A stretch of 14,754 nt of DNA from Acidobacteriaceae bacterium (lineage in GTDB: Bacteria; Acidobacteriota; Terriglobia; Bryobacterales; Bryobacteraceae), in assembly GCA_019239585.1 (NCBI GenBank), contig JAFAZU010000501.1, positions 1 to 14,754 on the forward strand, read 5' to 3'. Shown one piece after another: positions 7,997 to 14,754 of the stretch. How positions within the stretch are numbered: position 1 is the stretch's first letter; every line of letters starts with the position of its first letter. The notes under the pieces are model-generated. The model was not told where the DNA came from and made no database searches. It saw only the letters and a program-made list of their open reading frames with translations. The position numbers and the translations under genes are program-made.

Positions 7997-9179
7997 AACC
8001 GAGGACAGACAGACGGCAGCCCCCGTGCATTCATCCGTCCATCATTGCCAAGTGGCCGTACTGTGGATCGATTGGTACGCCTATCACTTATCAAGGTTCC
8101 GGGCTTTATGTGAGCATCCCGAACTAAAGGGCTCTGTCGCGGGTTTGGAGATGGTGGGCGGTACCGGCGTACATACCGGTTTGAAATTTCGGGAAGAAGT
8201 ACCAGCGAGCATGCCGGTGACAACGGTTTTTCCCGAAGGCGACTGGGGCCGCATCAGTAAATGGAAGCTCGCTTCTGCAATCTGGAACCATCTCAATCAA
8301 CTCAACCCGTCAACTGTTCTGGTTCCCGGTTATTACAATTTACCGGCTCTGGCAGCCGCGCTTTGGGGCAAGGTGAAGGGCCGCCGCACAGTTCTAATGA
8401 CGGAAAGCACTGAAGCAGATCACCTCCGGGTCCGGTGGAAGGAGCTTCTGAAACAAATTCTGATCCGCTCGCTTTTTGATTGGGCAATTGCAGGCGGGGT
8501 GGCACACCGCCGCTATCTGGAAAGGCTCGGATTTCCTGCAGAGCGGATTACACGTTTTTACGACATTGTTGACAACCATTTTTTCCGAAGCCGCGCGCAG
8601 GCGGATCGCCTTCGTTATCGAGCGCATGACTTTGGCCTGCCCGACCACTTTTTCCTGTTTGTCGGCCGCTTGGCGGAAGAAAAAAACGTGGAGGGTTTGC
8701 TGACTGCCTATCTGAGTTATCGCCGAAGCGGCGGAAAGAAGTCGCTGGTGTTCGTGGGGGGCGGGCCGCTGGAAGCGCGTTTGCGCCAGATCGCATCCGA
8801 GTCGGCCTTTTCCTCTGACATCTACTTTGAAGGCTTAAAAAGCTCCAAGCAGCTCTCGCCCTATTACGCCTTCGCCGACTGCTTTGTACTGCCTTCCACG
8901 CGGGAGCCATGGGGACTTGTTGTCAATGAGGCGATGGCCGCCGGACTTCCTGTCCTGATCTCGAAGGCTTGCGGTTGCGCAGAAGATTTGGTGATCGAAG
9001 GCGAAAACGGATTTTTGTTCGATCCCGCCAACCTTCAGGAATTAACTGACCGCCTCCATGCCGTGGAGAGCCTTCACTCAGGAGAACTGCGCAGGATGGG
9101 CCGGCGCTCTTCTGAAATCATTTCGCGCTACTCACCGGAGGCATGGGCGGACGAGGTAGCAAGGGTTGCAAGGGCATAG
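7989..9179 (+). CDS. Glycosyltransferase family 4 (GT-B fold)
   Basis: This 396-residue protein starts with GTG, supported by AAGGAG 9 bases upstream. The first 18 or so residues are polar, then the first strand, V-A-V-L-W-I-D-W-Y, opens the acceptor lobe. The donor lobe begins F-V-G-R-L-A-E-E-K-N with Arg227 and Lys232 as the likely phosphate contacts. The E-x7-E signature is present as Glu306 and Glu314 in R-E-P-W-G-L-V-V-N-E-A-M, the 'EPWG' variant common in many GT4 enzymes. It is followed by G-C-A-E-D-L-V. The protein would transfer one sugar from a nucleotide donor to the growing lipid-linked oligosaccharide; the specificity is not evident. It overlaps the polymerase gene by 8 bases and is followed after 4 bases by another glycosyltransferase, so co-translation of the group is likely. 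Confidence 0.87.
   Translation: MLKTEDRQTAAPVHSSVHHCQVAVLWIDWYAYHLSRFRALCEHPELKGSVAGLEMVGGTGVHTGLKFREEVPASMPVTTVFPEGDWGRISKWKLASAIWNHLNQLNPSTVLVPGYYNLPALAAALWGKVKGRRTVLMTESTEADHLRVRWKELLKQILIRSLFDWAIAGGVAHRRYLERLGFPAERITRFYDIVDNHFFRSRAQADRLRYRAHDFGLPDHFFLFVGRLAEEKNVEGLLTAYLSYRRSGGKKSLVFVGGGPLEARLRQIASESAFSSDIYFEGLKSSKQLSPYYAFADCFVLPSTREPWGLVVNEAMAAGLPVLISKACGCAEDLVIEGENGFLFDPANLQELTDRLHAVESLHSGELRRMGRRSSEIISRYSPEAWADEVARVARA
9170..9174 (+). promoter_or_regulatory. Ribosome binding site AAGGG for the ATG start at 9184
   Basis: AAGGG lies 9 bases before ATG 9184 and inside the final codons of the preceding gene. It favours ATG 9184 over the in-frame TTG at 9166, which would add six residues. 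Confidence 0.55.
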
Positions 9180-9183
9180 CTTT

Positions 9184-10437
9184 ATGAGCATACAGCAACC
9201 TATCACTGCCCCACGGCTATCAGCGTGCGCCCTCACAAGTGCGGTCGAAAGTAAACGATGGCTTCATGTCGTCTCGCATCTTGACCCGAAGTACGGAGGG
9301 CTAAGCTCGGTTGTTCCTCAACTGAATGCCGCGATTGCATCGTTGGGCCAATACTCTGTCCAACTCGCCGGATTCTGCCAGCCCGGCGAACACTTCATGC
9401 CGAAACAAGCGTCACAGATAGCGGTTGAGCACCTTCCACTCGGACGCCGCGAATGGATGCTGAACTCCGAATGGAAAGAACTCTTCCGCCATCTCTTGGC
9501 CTCTTCCCTCGGTGTTCACATACATGGTTTGTGGCAGCAGAGCAGCGCCGTAGCTGCTCCGCTGACGCGCAACGCGGGAAAGCCCTACTTGATTTCGGCT
9601 CACGGCATGCTTGAGTCCTGGGCTTTGCGCAACAAGCGTTGGAAGAAGTCGCTGTATATGGCGTTTGTCGAGCGGGCGAACCTCCAAGGCGCGACCTGTC
9701 TTCATGCCCTCACGCAAAGCGAGTGTGAAGATTACCGGCGGCTCGGGTTGCACAATCCCGTTGCTGTCATTCCGAACGGTGTTGAGATCCCGGCGCACGT
9801 TTCGGGACAGAAATTTCTCGATCAGTTTCCCAATCTCCGAGACAAACGCCTGATTTTATTTCTTGGACGTATCCACTTCAAAAAAGGACTGGATATTCTT
9901 TGTCAAGCTTGGGCGCGCCTTCACGCCAAATGGCCCGAAACTCAGCTTGTGCTCGCCGGCCCTGACTTTGAAGGGACACAAGCGCAAATTGAACAACTCA
10001 TCGCAGACCTCCATCTATCCCAGCGCGTGACATTCACCGGCATGCTGGCGGGTGAACTAAAATGGAGCGCGCTGGCGGCGTCGGAAGTTTTTGTTCTGCC
10101 ATCCTACTCGGAAGGGCTGAGCGTTTCCGTTCTTGAAGCAATGGGAATAGCCCGACCAGTCATCATTACTAAGAACTGTAATCTCCCCGAAGTGGCGCAT
10201 CACGGCTGCGGTTGGGTAATTAAGCCCAACGTGGATGAGCTTCAAACGGCATTGAGCGAATTCCTTCGGTTTTCCTCTGCAGAACGGGAAGAATTAGGGA
10301 GGTATGGGAAACAACTCATTGCCAGCCGCTACAGCTGGGAGGTTATTGGCAGGCAGATGAGCAGCCTTTATCGCTGGGTCGAAGACGATTGCCTGCCCGC
10401 CGATGTTGAAATTCAGTTTGGTCGGAGGACCCGATGA
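9184..10437 (+). CDS. Glycosyltransferase family 4 with HGLW/HGML acceptor-lobe motifs
   Basis: The 417-residue GT-B enzyme opens with about 25 polar residues. The first strand, W-L-H-V-V-S-H-L-D, is followed by Y-G-G-L-S-S-V-V, the acceptor-lobe glycine loop. The acceptor lobe carries H-I-H-G-L-W and then S-A-H-G-M-L-E-S-W-A-L. This pair of histidine motifs marks a recognisable GT4 subgroup of EPS clusters. The donor lobe begins F-L-G-R-I-H-F-K-K-G with Arg229 and Lys234. E-x7-E is Glu310 and Glu318 in Y-S-E-G-L-S-V-S-V-L-E-A-M. ATG 9184 is preferred to TTG 9166 because AAGGG is 9 bases upstream. The stop overlaps the acetyltransferase start as ATGA, so the two are probably coupled, and this enzyme may act next to the acetylation step. 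The sugar donor is not known. Confidence 0.87.
   Translation: MSIQQPITAPRLSACALTSAVESKRWLHVVSHLDPKYGGLSSVVPQLNAAIASLGQYSVQLAGFCQPGEHFMPKQASQIAVEHLPLGRREWMLNSEWKELFRHLLASSLGVHIHGLWQQSSAVAAPLTRNAGKPYLISAHGMLESWALRNKRWKKSLYMAFVERANLQGATCLHALTQSECEDYRRLGLHNPVAVIPNGVEIPAHVSGQKFLDQFPNLRDKRLILFLGRIHFKKGLDILCQAWARLHAKWPETQLVLAGPDFEGTQAQIEQLIADLHLSQRVTFTGMLAGELKWSALAASEVFVLPSYSEGLSVSVLEAMGIARPVIITKNCNLPEVAHHGCGWVIKPNVDELQTALSEFLRFSSAEREELGRYGKQLIASRYSWEVIGRQMSSLYRWVEDDCLPADVEIQFGRRTR
10424..10428 (+). promoter_or_regulatory. Ribosome binding site GGAGG for the acetyltransferase start at 10434
   Basis: GGAGG ends 5 bases before ATG 10434 and lies inside the end of the preceding glycosyltransferase gene. 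It supports the ATGA overlap start. Confidence 0.6.
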
Positions 10438-11033
10438 GCCCGGTGCGCCTCCGCAGTTTCAGAAATTCCTGGTACCGCCCGGGCCGCTCGATCTTCTGGC
10501 AGCTTGGATGGTTTTTTCTGGGCCTGCCGCTCTTACGAAGCTCCCTTATCCCCTCGTCTGCGTTCCGCGTCCGGCTTCTCCGGCTTTTTGGAGCGACGAT
10601 TGGTGACGGCGTTGTGATTAAGCCCGGCGTGCGCGTAAAGTATCCCTGGCGGCTCGCTGTTGGCGATGCTTGCTGGTTAGGAGAAGACTGCTGGATCGAT
10701 AATCTCGCTGATGTTTGTATCGGGAACAATGTGTGCGTCTCGCAAGGAACTTATTTCTGCACCGGCAATCATGACTGGACCGACTCTTCGTTCGGCTTGA
10801 TCGTAAAGCCGATCACCTTGCAGGACGGTTCCTGGGCAGGAGCTAAAGCGATTCTTGCTCCGGGAGTTACCTTGGGCGAATGCGCCATTGCTTCAGCGGG
10901 GTCCGTTGTGACGAAAAACATTCCGCCATACGAAATTCATGGCGGGAATCCAGCCGTGTTTCTTAAGCAAAGGCATGTCGAATCGCAGCGGCTCAATTTC
11001 GAATTTTCCATAGAGGAGCAAGTTGCATCATGA
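10434..11033 (+). CDS. wcaF: WcaF-like hexapeptide-repeat O-acetyltransferase
   Basis: This 199-residue protein matches the WcaF group of left-handed beta-helix acyltransferases in length and motifs. The N-terminus has F-R-N-S-W-Y-R-P-G-R, followed by a hydrophobic helix. From about residue 55 come imperfect hexapeptide repeats such as I-G-D-G-V-V-I-K-P-G-V and I-G-N-N-V-C-V-S-Q-G-T. The likely catalytic histidine is His113 in C-T-G-N-H-D-W, a position strongly kept in this group. The C-terminal I-P-P-Y-E-I-H-G-G-N-P-A closes the coil. The family moves an acetyl group from acetyl-CoA to a sugar hydroxyl in the repeat unit; WcaF does this in colanic acid synthesis. It overlaps both neighbours by 4 bases (ATGA at 10434 and 11030). 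The next gene is WcaI/WbuB-like, which repeats a colanic acid partnership. The exact sugar acetylated is unknown. Confidence 0.85.
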   Translation: MSPVRLRSFRNSWYRPGRSIFWQLGWFFLGLPLLRSSLIPSSAFRVRLLRLFGATIGDGVVIKPGVRVKYPWRLAVGDACWLGEDCWIDNLADVCIGNNVCVSQGTYFCTGNHDWTDSSFGLIVKPITLQDGSWAGAKAILAPGVTLGECAIASAGSVVTKNIPPYEIHGGNPAVFLKQRHVESQRLNFEFSIEEQVAS

Positions 11034-12277
11034 GAGTACTACTCCTAAACCAGTTTTTTTGGCCCGATTCAGCAGCAACCAGTCAGTTGCTGACAGATCT
11101 GGCGCGTGGACTCGCGGAGCGGGGTCATGAGGTGCATGCTATTTGCGCCGAACCCGGCTACGCCCTACAGGACGAAACCAATCCTCCCCAAGCGCAGGTC
11201 CATCGGATTCCGTCCGTTCGCTTTGTGCGTGGGCCACTCGGGCGCGTTGCGTCCTATGCGTCTTTTTTCCTGGGCTCAGTCTGGCGGGGTCTGCGAGTGC
11301 CGCGTCCGGATGTTGTGATTACCCTGACAACGCCGCCGCTTCTTTCGCTTGTCGGCAATTTAGTTCAATTCCTGCGCCGGTCAAAACATTTCATCTGGGA
11401 AATGGATGTTTACCCAGATGTGGCAGTAGATCTGCAATACGTGCCGAAAAATGGAGTTTTTGACCGCGTCATTGGCACCATCGCCTACCTCTCTCGAAAG
11501 CGAAGCGATGGAATTCTGGTGCTTGGCGCTTGTATGCGGGATCGTCTCCTCAGAAGAGGCTTACCGGCTTCCAAAGTTTTCATTGCGGAGAATTGGGCAG
11601 ACAGCAAAATCATTCATCCTACGTCTTGGCCCGAACCGGGGACGCCATTGACGATCCTGTACTCAGGCAATCTCGGACTGGCGCATGATACTGACACTAT
11701 TGTGCAGGCTATGACCGCGCTCAAGAATGACAAAAATTTTCGTTTTGTCTTTGCAGGTGGTGGAGCGAGGCGGAAGCCCTTAGAATCTCTTTGCCGCGAA
11801 CGCGAGATCCGTTCAGTGGAGTTCCGGTCTTACAGTTCGAAAATGAGCTTGGGCGAAAGTCTTGGATCGGGCCATATTGGGCTGATTACTCAACAAACGG
11901 CGTGCCTTGGCTCTGTTGTCCCTAGCAAAGTCTATGGCTTGTTGGCAGCAGGGCGTCCGGTGCTCTTTATTGGTCCGGAAGAATCAACCGTGGCGCAAAT
12001 CATTAAACGTTTCGACTGCGGCTGGCACATTCCTTGCGGAGACGCTTCCTCCCTGCTCGATCTTTTGCGTGCGCTCTCGGAGAACAGAACGGTTGTGGAA
12101 CAGGCTGGGAGTCGGGCCCGGCAAGCGTTTTTACGATTCTACGATCTGCCTCATGGTGTCTCCCGGATCTGTGCGCTGATTGGTCTCTCATCCCCTGCTG
12201 AAGCTTCACATGACTCCGGGGCTCCAGAAATGAAAGAAATCCAAATGGAGGAAAACCGGTTCGCCGATGTCTGCTAA
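11030..12277 (+). CDS. WcaI/WbuB-like glycosyltransferase family 4
   Basis: This 415-residue GT-B enzyme begins directly with the first strand, M-R-V-L-L-L-N-Q-F-F-W-P-D, and the glycine helix R-G-L-A-E-R-G-H-E-V-H. This is the typical start of the WcaI/WbuB group. The donor lobe begins L-Y-S-G-N-L-G-L-A-H-D (residues 210-220). In place of the usual E-x7-E it has P-S-K-V-Y-G-L-L-A-A-G-R-P-V (residues 298-311), so the position of the second glutamate is Gly303. This substitution is known in the subgroup and does not by itself mean inactivity. WcaI of E. coli is a fucosyltransferase, but no fucose pathway genes are seen here, so I do not assign a donor. ATG 11030 overlaps the acetyltransferase stop by 4 bases, with AGGAG at 11014-11018. 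The polar last 35 or so residues look like a loose tail. A 21-base gap precedes the next gene. Confidence 0.83.
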   Translation: MRVLLLNQFFWPDSAATSQLLTDLARGLAERGHEVHAICAEPGYALQDETNPPQAQVHRIPSVRFVRGPLGRVASYASFFLGSVWRGLRVPRPDVVITLTTPPLLSLVGNLVQFLRRSKHFIWEMDVYPDVAVDLQYVPKNGVFDRVIGTIAYLSRKRSDGILVLGACMRDRLLRRGLPASKVFIAENWADSKIIHPTSWPEPGTPLTILYSGNLGLAHDTDTIVQAMTALKNDKNFRFVFAGGGARRKPLESLCREREIRSVEFRSYSSKMSLGESLGSGHIGLITQQTACLGSVVPSKVYGLLAAGRPVLFIGPEESTVAQIIKRFDCGWHIPCGDASSLLDLLRALSENRTVVEQAGSRARQAFLRFYDLPHGVSRICALIGLSSPAEASHDSGAPEMKEIQMEENRFADVC

Positions 12278-12298
12278 AGGCAATCGGAAAGAAAGCTT

Positions 12299-13762
12299 AT
12301 GTATGCACTTTTAGGCCTAGGGACACTTGCATTCGTTCTTTGCCTTGCCCTCACTCCTGTCTTTCGCTATCTTTCTTTGAAACTGGGCCTTGTTGACCAG
12401 CCTGATCATAACCGAAAAGTCCATAAGCATCCAATTCCGCGAACCGGAGGAGTTGCTATCGTCCTCTCCTACGCGCTCGCGCTCTGCTTTATGGTTCGGT
12501 TTGCGCCTCCCGGCGCTGCGGTGACTATCCAACATCGGGATTTGCTCTGGTCCCTGTTCCCCGCTGTCGGATTGATCTTTCTAATAGGCTTGGTGGACGA
12601 CCTTCTTGGCATGAAAGCCTGGCACAAGCTTCTGGGCCAAATCGTAGCCGCTCTCTGGGCCGTTTCGATGGGAGCTAGAGTCCCTCTATTTAATGGGCAC
12701 CCTGGCGCAGACTGGGTTATGTGGCCGCTCAGTGTGCTCTGGCTTGTTGGCTGCACCAACGCGTTTAACTTAATTGACGGCATGGACGGCCTGGCTTCCG
12801 GCGTGGGCCTGTTCGCTACTTTCACCACTTTACTGGCAGCGCTGCTGCAGGGGAATTGGGGGCTTGCGATGGCAACTGTGCCCCTGGCGGGGTGTCTCTT
12901 AGCTTTTCTTCGCTATAATTTCAACCCTGCTTCTATTTTCCTGGGAGACAGCGGCAGCTTAACGATTGGTTTTTTGCTCGGCTGCTTCGGGGTGATTTGG
13001 AGTCAGAAGTCGGCTACGTTGCTCGGAATGATCGCTCCCCTGATGGCGTTCTCCCTTCCTCTCTTTGAAGTGTGTCTCTCCATAGGTCGCCGGTTTCTCC
13101 GCAATCAGCCGATATTTCAGCCGGATCGGGGTCATATTCATCACCGACTTCTGAGCCGTGGCCTTCATCCACGTGCTGTCGCGCTGATTCTTTATGCTGC
13201 CTGCGGCATTGCAGCAGTTTTATCCCTGCTCCAAAGCTCGCTCTCCTTCCATCTGGGCGGTTTGATTATCATTTTGTTCTGCTCACTGTCGCTTTTCGGG
13301 ATTCGGCGTTTGAACTATATTGAATTCCGCACCGCCGGGCAAGTCTTGCGTCAAGGCAGAATACTTCAAATGATGCAAGGTGAGATCCATTTGGAGAACT
13401 TTCGCGATGCAATGAATGCAGCGAAAACGCTCAATGATTGTTGGAACATCATTTGTGAAGCCTGTGAAGAAATGGATTTCTGTTCTGTTCGTATGGTCAT
13501 AAACGGCCAGAATTTTCAGGAGGTTTTTAGAATGCCGATCGATGATCCGACTTGGCAGATCAGAGTCAAGTTGAAAACGGAAGGGCAAATCGTCCTGATC
13601 AGAAGCAATGAAAGCATGCCGCCCGCGCTGACCGGGTTTCTCAAAGTTTTACAGGAAACGATGAGCGATGCGAAGCGGTTTGCTCCCGAGTTAAAAATTG
13701 CTGATGTGTCAGCCTCCATTTCGTTGCTGGGGGCGGCTGCGACTCGGATATCAAAGTTATAA
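12299..13762 (+). CDS. Polyprenyl-phosphate sugar-1-phosphate transferase (WecA/TagO/MraY superfamily) with C-terminal extension
   Basis: This 487-residue protein is made of a membrane enzyme of about 335 residues plus an extra soluble region. The catalytic motifs are all present. They are V-D-Q-P-D-H-N-R-K-V-H near the start, D-D-L-L-G (Asp100, Asp101), N-A-F-N-L-I-D-G-M-D-G (Asn154 to Gly164), F-L-G-D-S-G-S (Asp217) and H-I-H-H-R-L (His279, 281, 282). The family transfers a sugar-1-phosphate, often GlcNAc-1-P, from a UDP-sugar to undecaprenyl phosphate; here it would start the repeat unit. The HIHH motif and the N-A-F-N-L-I-D-G-M-D-G sequence favour the WecA/TagO side over MraY. WecA-type proteins usually end near 350-370 residues. 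Residues about 340-487 form an extension with helix-strand-strand-strand-helix character, including Cys381, 386, 389 and 395, whose role I do not know. ATG 12299 is 21 bases after the previous stop, with GGAAA at 12286-12290. Confidence 0.9.
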   Translation: MYALLGLGTLAFVLCLALTPVFRYLSLKLGLVDQPDHNRKVHKHPIPRTGGVAIVLSYALALCFMVRFAPPGAAVTIQHRDLLWSLFPAVGLIFLIGLVDDLLGMKAWHKLLGQIVAALWAVSMGARVPLFNGHPGADWVMWPLSVLWLVGCTNAFNLIDGMDGLASGVGLFATFTTLLAALLQGNWGLAMATVPLAGCLLAFLRYNFNPASIFLGDSGSLTIGFLLGCFGVIWSQKSATLLGMIAPLMAFSLPLFEVCLSIGRRFLRNQPIFQPDRGHIHHRLLSRGLHPRAVALILYAACGIAAVLSLLQSSLSFHLGGLIIILFCSLSLFGIRRLNYIEFRTAGQVLRQGRILQMMQGEIHLENFRDAMNAAKTLNDCWNIICEACEEMDFCSVRMVINGQNFQEVFRMPIDDPTWQIRVKLKTEGQIVLIRSNESMPPALTGFLKVLQETMSDAKRFAPELKIADVSASISLLGAAATRISKL

Positions 13763-13786
13763 ATTTACTTAGCCTTGAACGCTCGC

Positions 13787-13820
13787 CGGGTCAATTCCCT
13801 CATTGGGGGGATGTGACCCG
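13787..13820. terminator. Possible bidirectional hairpin at the convergent junction
   Basis: CGGGTCA at 13787-13793 pairs perfectly with TGACCCG at 13814-13820. Inside it, TCCC (13796-13799) can pair with GGGA (13808-13811) around an 8-base loop, with a 2x2 internal mismatch between the two stems. It lies 24 bases past the stop of the + strand operon and covers the last codons of the - strand permease gene. No run of T follows on either side, so it does not look like a standard intrinsic terminator. It could still act as a weak bidirectional or 3'-protective structure. Confidence 0.3.
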
Positions 13821-14754
13821 TTCCAGCGCAGTATCCCGAGCGCGGCTGCGAATCGCCAGATACACAAGTAGACCACAAAGCACAATCACCAAGCCGGGCC
13901 AAGTGCTGGAAGGACGATAGGTAAAAAGAGCCAACAGGATGACAGCCGCCCCTGCAATATAGATGAGCGGAGTAAAGGGATAGCCCCATGTGCGGTATGG
14001 TCTTTCCATTCCTGGACGACTGCCGCGCAGTCGAATGACTCCGGCAATGGTCATCACATAAAAAATCAGCGCGGCTGAAATCACGTAGTCCAACAGGTCG
14101 GAGTAAAGATTCCCATACTGTCCGCTTTCCCTGTTGAATGTCCTCGGAAGCACCAGAACACAAGCCCAAACGCCCTGAATCAGCAAAGAACGGCCCGGTA
14201 CTTTCGCTCGATTCAAAACGGCAGCGCCCCTTACGAACAGGCCATCTTTCGCCATCGCATAATAAACCCGAGGGCCTGCCAGTACTAAGCTATTTAAGCA
14301 CCCAAATGTAGAAATCATGATCGCTCCCGCCATAAGAACACCGCCCCAGCCCGGCGCAATCGCATCGAGAACAGCCGTTGCCACGCGATCCGAAGGAGCG
14401 GTTTGGATTATCCGAAGAGGCAGTGTCAGCAGATAGCTCACATTTGTCAGCAAATACAACAGAATCACCACCGCCGTTCCGATAATGAGCGACTTGGGCA
14501 AGGTCCGCCGCGGGTCCTTCACTTCACCGGCAGCAAAGGTGATGTCATGCCACGAATCGGCGGAAAACAAAGATCCCGATTGCGACACGCAGATTGCAAT
14601 AAATAACCCATATGCGGTCGCAGCGCTCAGCCCTGTTGTAATGGGAACTAGTTTGGTTTGTTCCCAAAAATGCGCGAAGTTGCTATGAATGGCGGCGCTG
14701 TTACGCCCCACAAAAACGCCCAGTAGAATCAACGCACCAAGCGCGCCGGTTTTC
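13800..14754 (-). CDS. APC-family amino acid permease, C-terminal part
   Basis: The gene is cut by the right edge of the window; the frame is open to base 14753, leaving 317 visible residues and a TGA stop at 13800-13802. The visible part begins inside a membrane segment with K-T-G-A-L-G-A-L-I-L-L-G, so the first one to two hundred residues lie outside. About eight hydrophobic segments follow. The cytoplasmic loop S-W-H-D-I-T-F-A-A-G-E-V-K-D-P-R-R-T-L-P is a clear signature of APC permeases of the L-type or amino acid/polyamine group. The protein would import or exchange amino acids across the inner membrane; substrate unknown. It is transcribed towards the EPS operon, 37 bases from its last stop, and has no obvious functional link to it, so it likely marks the locus boundary. 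A TTG at 14732 is internal and not a real start. Confidence 0.88.
   Translation of the reverse strand, partial: KTGALGALILLGVFVGRNSAAIHSNFAHFWEQTKLVPITTGLSAATAYGLFIAICVSQSGSLFSADSWHDITFAAGEVKDPRRTLPKSLIIGTAVVILLYLLTNVSYLLTLPLRIIQTAPSDRVATAVLDAIAPGWGGVLMAGAIMISTFGCLNSLVLAGPRVYYAMAKDGLFVRGAAVLNRAKVPGRSLLIQGVWACVLVLPRTFNRESGQYGNLYSDLLDYVISAALIFYVMTIAGVIRLRGSRPGMERPYRTWGYPFTPLIYIAGAAVILLALFTYRPSSTWPGLVIVLCGLLVYLAIRSRARDTALERVTSPQ

Noticed and set aside
8160..8183. Small inverted or repeated ACCGG elements
   Set aside because: They lie within a coding region, are short and imperfect, and are explained by ordinary codons.
8548..8910. A 120-codon - strand open frame inside a glycosyltransferase gene
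   Set aside because: It is antisense to the donor lobe of the enzyme at 7989-9179. Its Arg/Ala/Pro-rich composition is typical of a shadow frame.
9412..9798. A 128-codon - strand open frame
   Set aside because: It is antisense to the HGLW/HGML glycosyltransferase. No domain or ribosome site is convincing.
10343..10729. A 128-codon - strand open frame across the GT/acetyltransferase junction
   Set aside because: It is antisense to two well-supported genes and has no recognisable feature.
13765..14169. A 134-codon open frame on the - strand
   Set aside because: It lies in another frame of the permease gene, whose APC motifs and membrane segments are clear. Its own translation shows no motif or coherent domain.

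Overview
The window holds most of a Wzx/Wzy-dependent exopolysaccharide (capsule or O-antigen-like) locus on the + strand, followed by the 3' part of a convergent amino-acid permease gene on the - strand. The protein types suggest an Acidobacteriota genome. Two features point that way: the tyrosine autokinase style, and the tail of the export protein, which ends A-T-G-V-V-I-Y-R-H. This is a judgement from familiarity with such sequences, not from a database search. No rRNA, tRNA, CRISPR array, insertion sequence or integrase is visible.

Layout. Positions 1-156 are the C-terminus of an outer-membrane polysaccharide export (Wza/SLBB) protein. Then come a fused Wzz/BY-kinase co-polymerase (201-2555), a Wzx-type flippase (2552-4147), two GT-B glycosyltransferases (4140-5324, 5335-6642), a Wzy-like polymerase (6635-7996), and two more glycosyltransferases (7989-9179, 9184-10437). 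These are followed by a WcaF-like hexapeptide acetyltransferase (10434-11033), a WcaI/WbuB-like glycosyltransferase (11030-12277) and a polyprenyl-phosphate sugar-1-phosphate transferase of the WecA/MraY superfamily with a C-terminal extension of about 145 residues (12299-13762). The permease (13800 to beyond 14754, - strand) is the boundary of the cluster. A hairpin lies at the convergent junction. No gap between genes exceeds 45 bases.

How the genes work together (inference from family roles). The WecA-like enzyme would load the first sugar phosphate on undecaprenyl phosphate at the inner face of the membrane. Up to five GT-B enzymes would extend the unit and the WcaF-like enzyme would acetylate it. 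The Wzx-like protein would flip it and the Wzy-like protein would polymerise it. The BY-kinase/Wzz protein would control chain length, and the Wza-like protein would export the chain. No nucleotide-sugar synthesis genes are present, so precursors must come from elsewhere.

The genes are packed as one translationally coupled operon. Three junctions overlap by exactly 8 nt and up to three by 4 nt (ATGA). The most unusual element is the C-terminal extension of the WecA-like enzyme. It is soluble-looking, much lower in GC than the catalytic part, and carries a C-x4-C-x2-C-x5-C cysteine spacing. I see no clearly new system; the rest is a recognisable but complete and compact locus.
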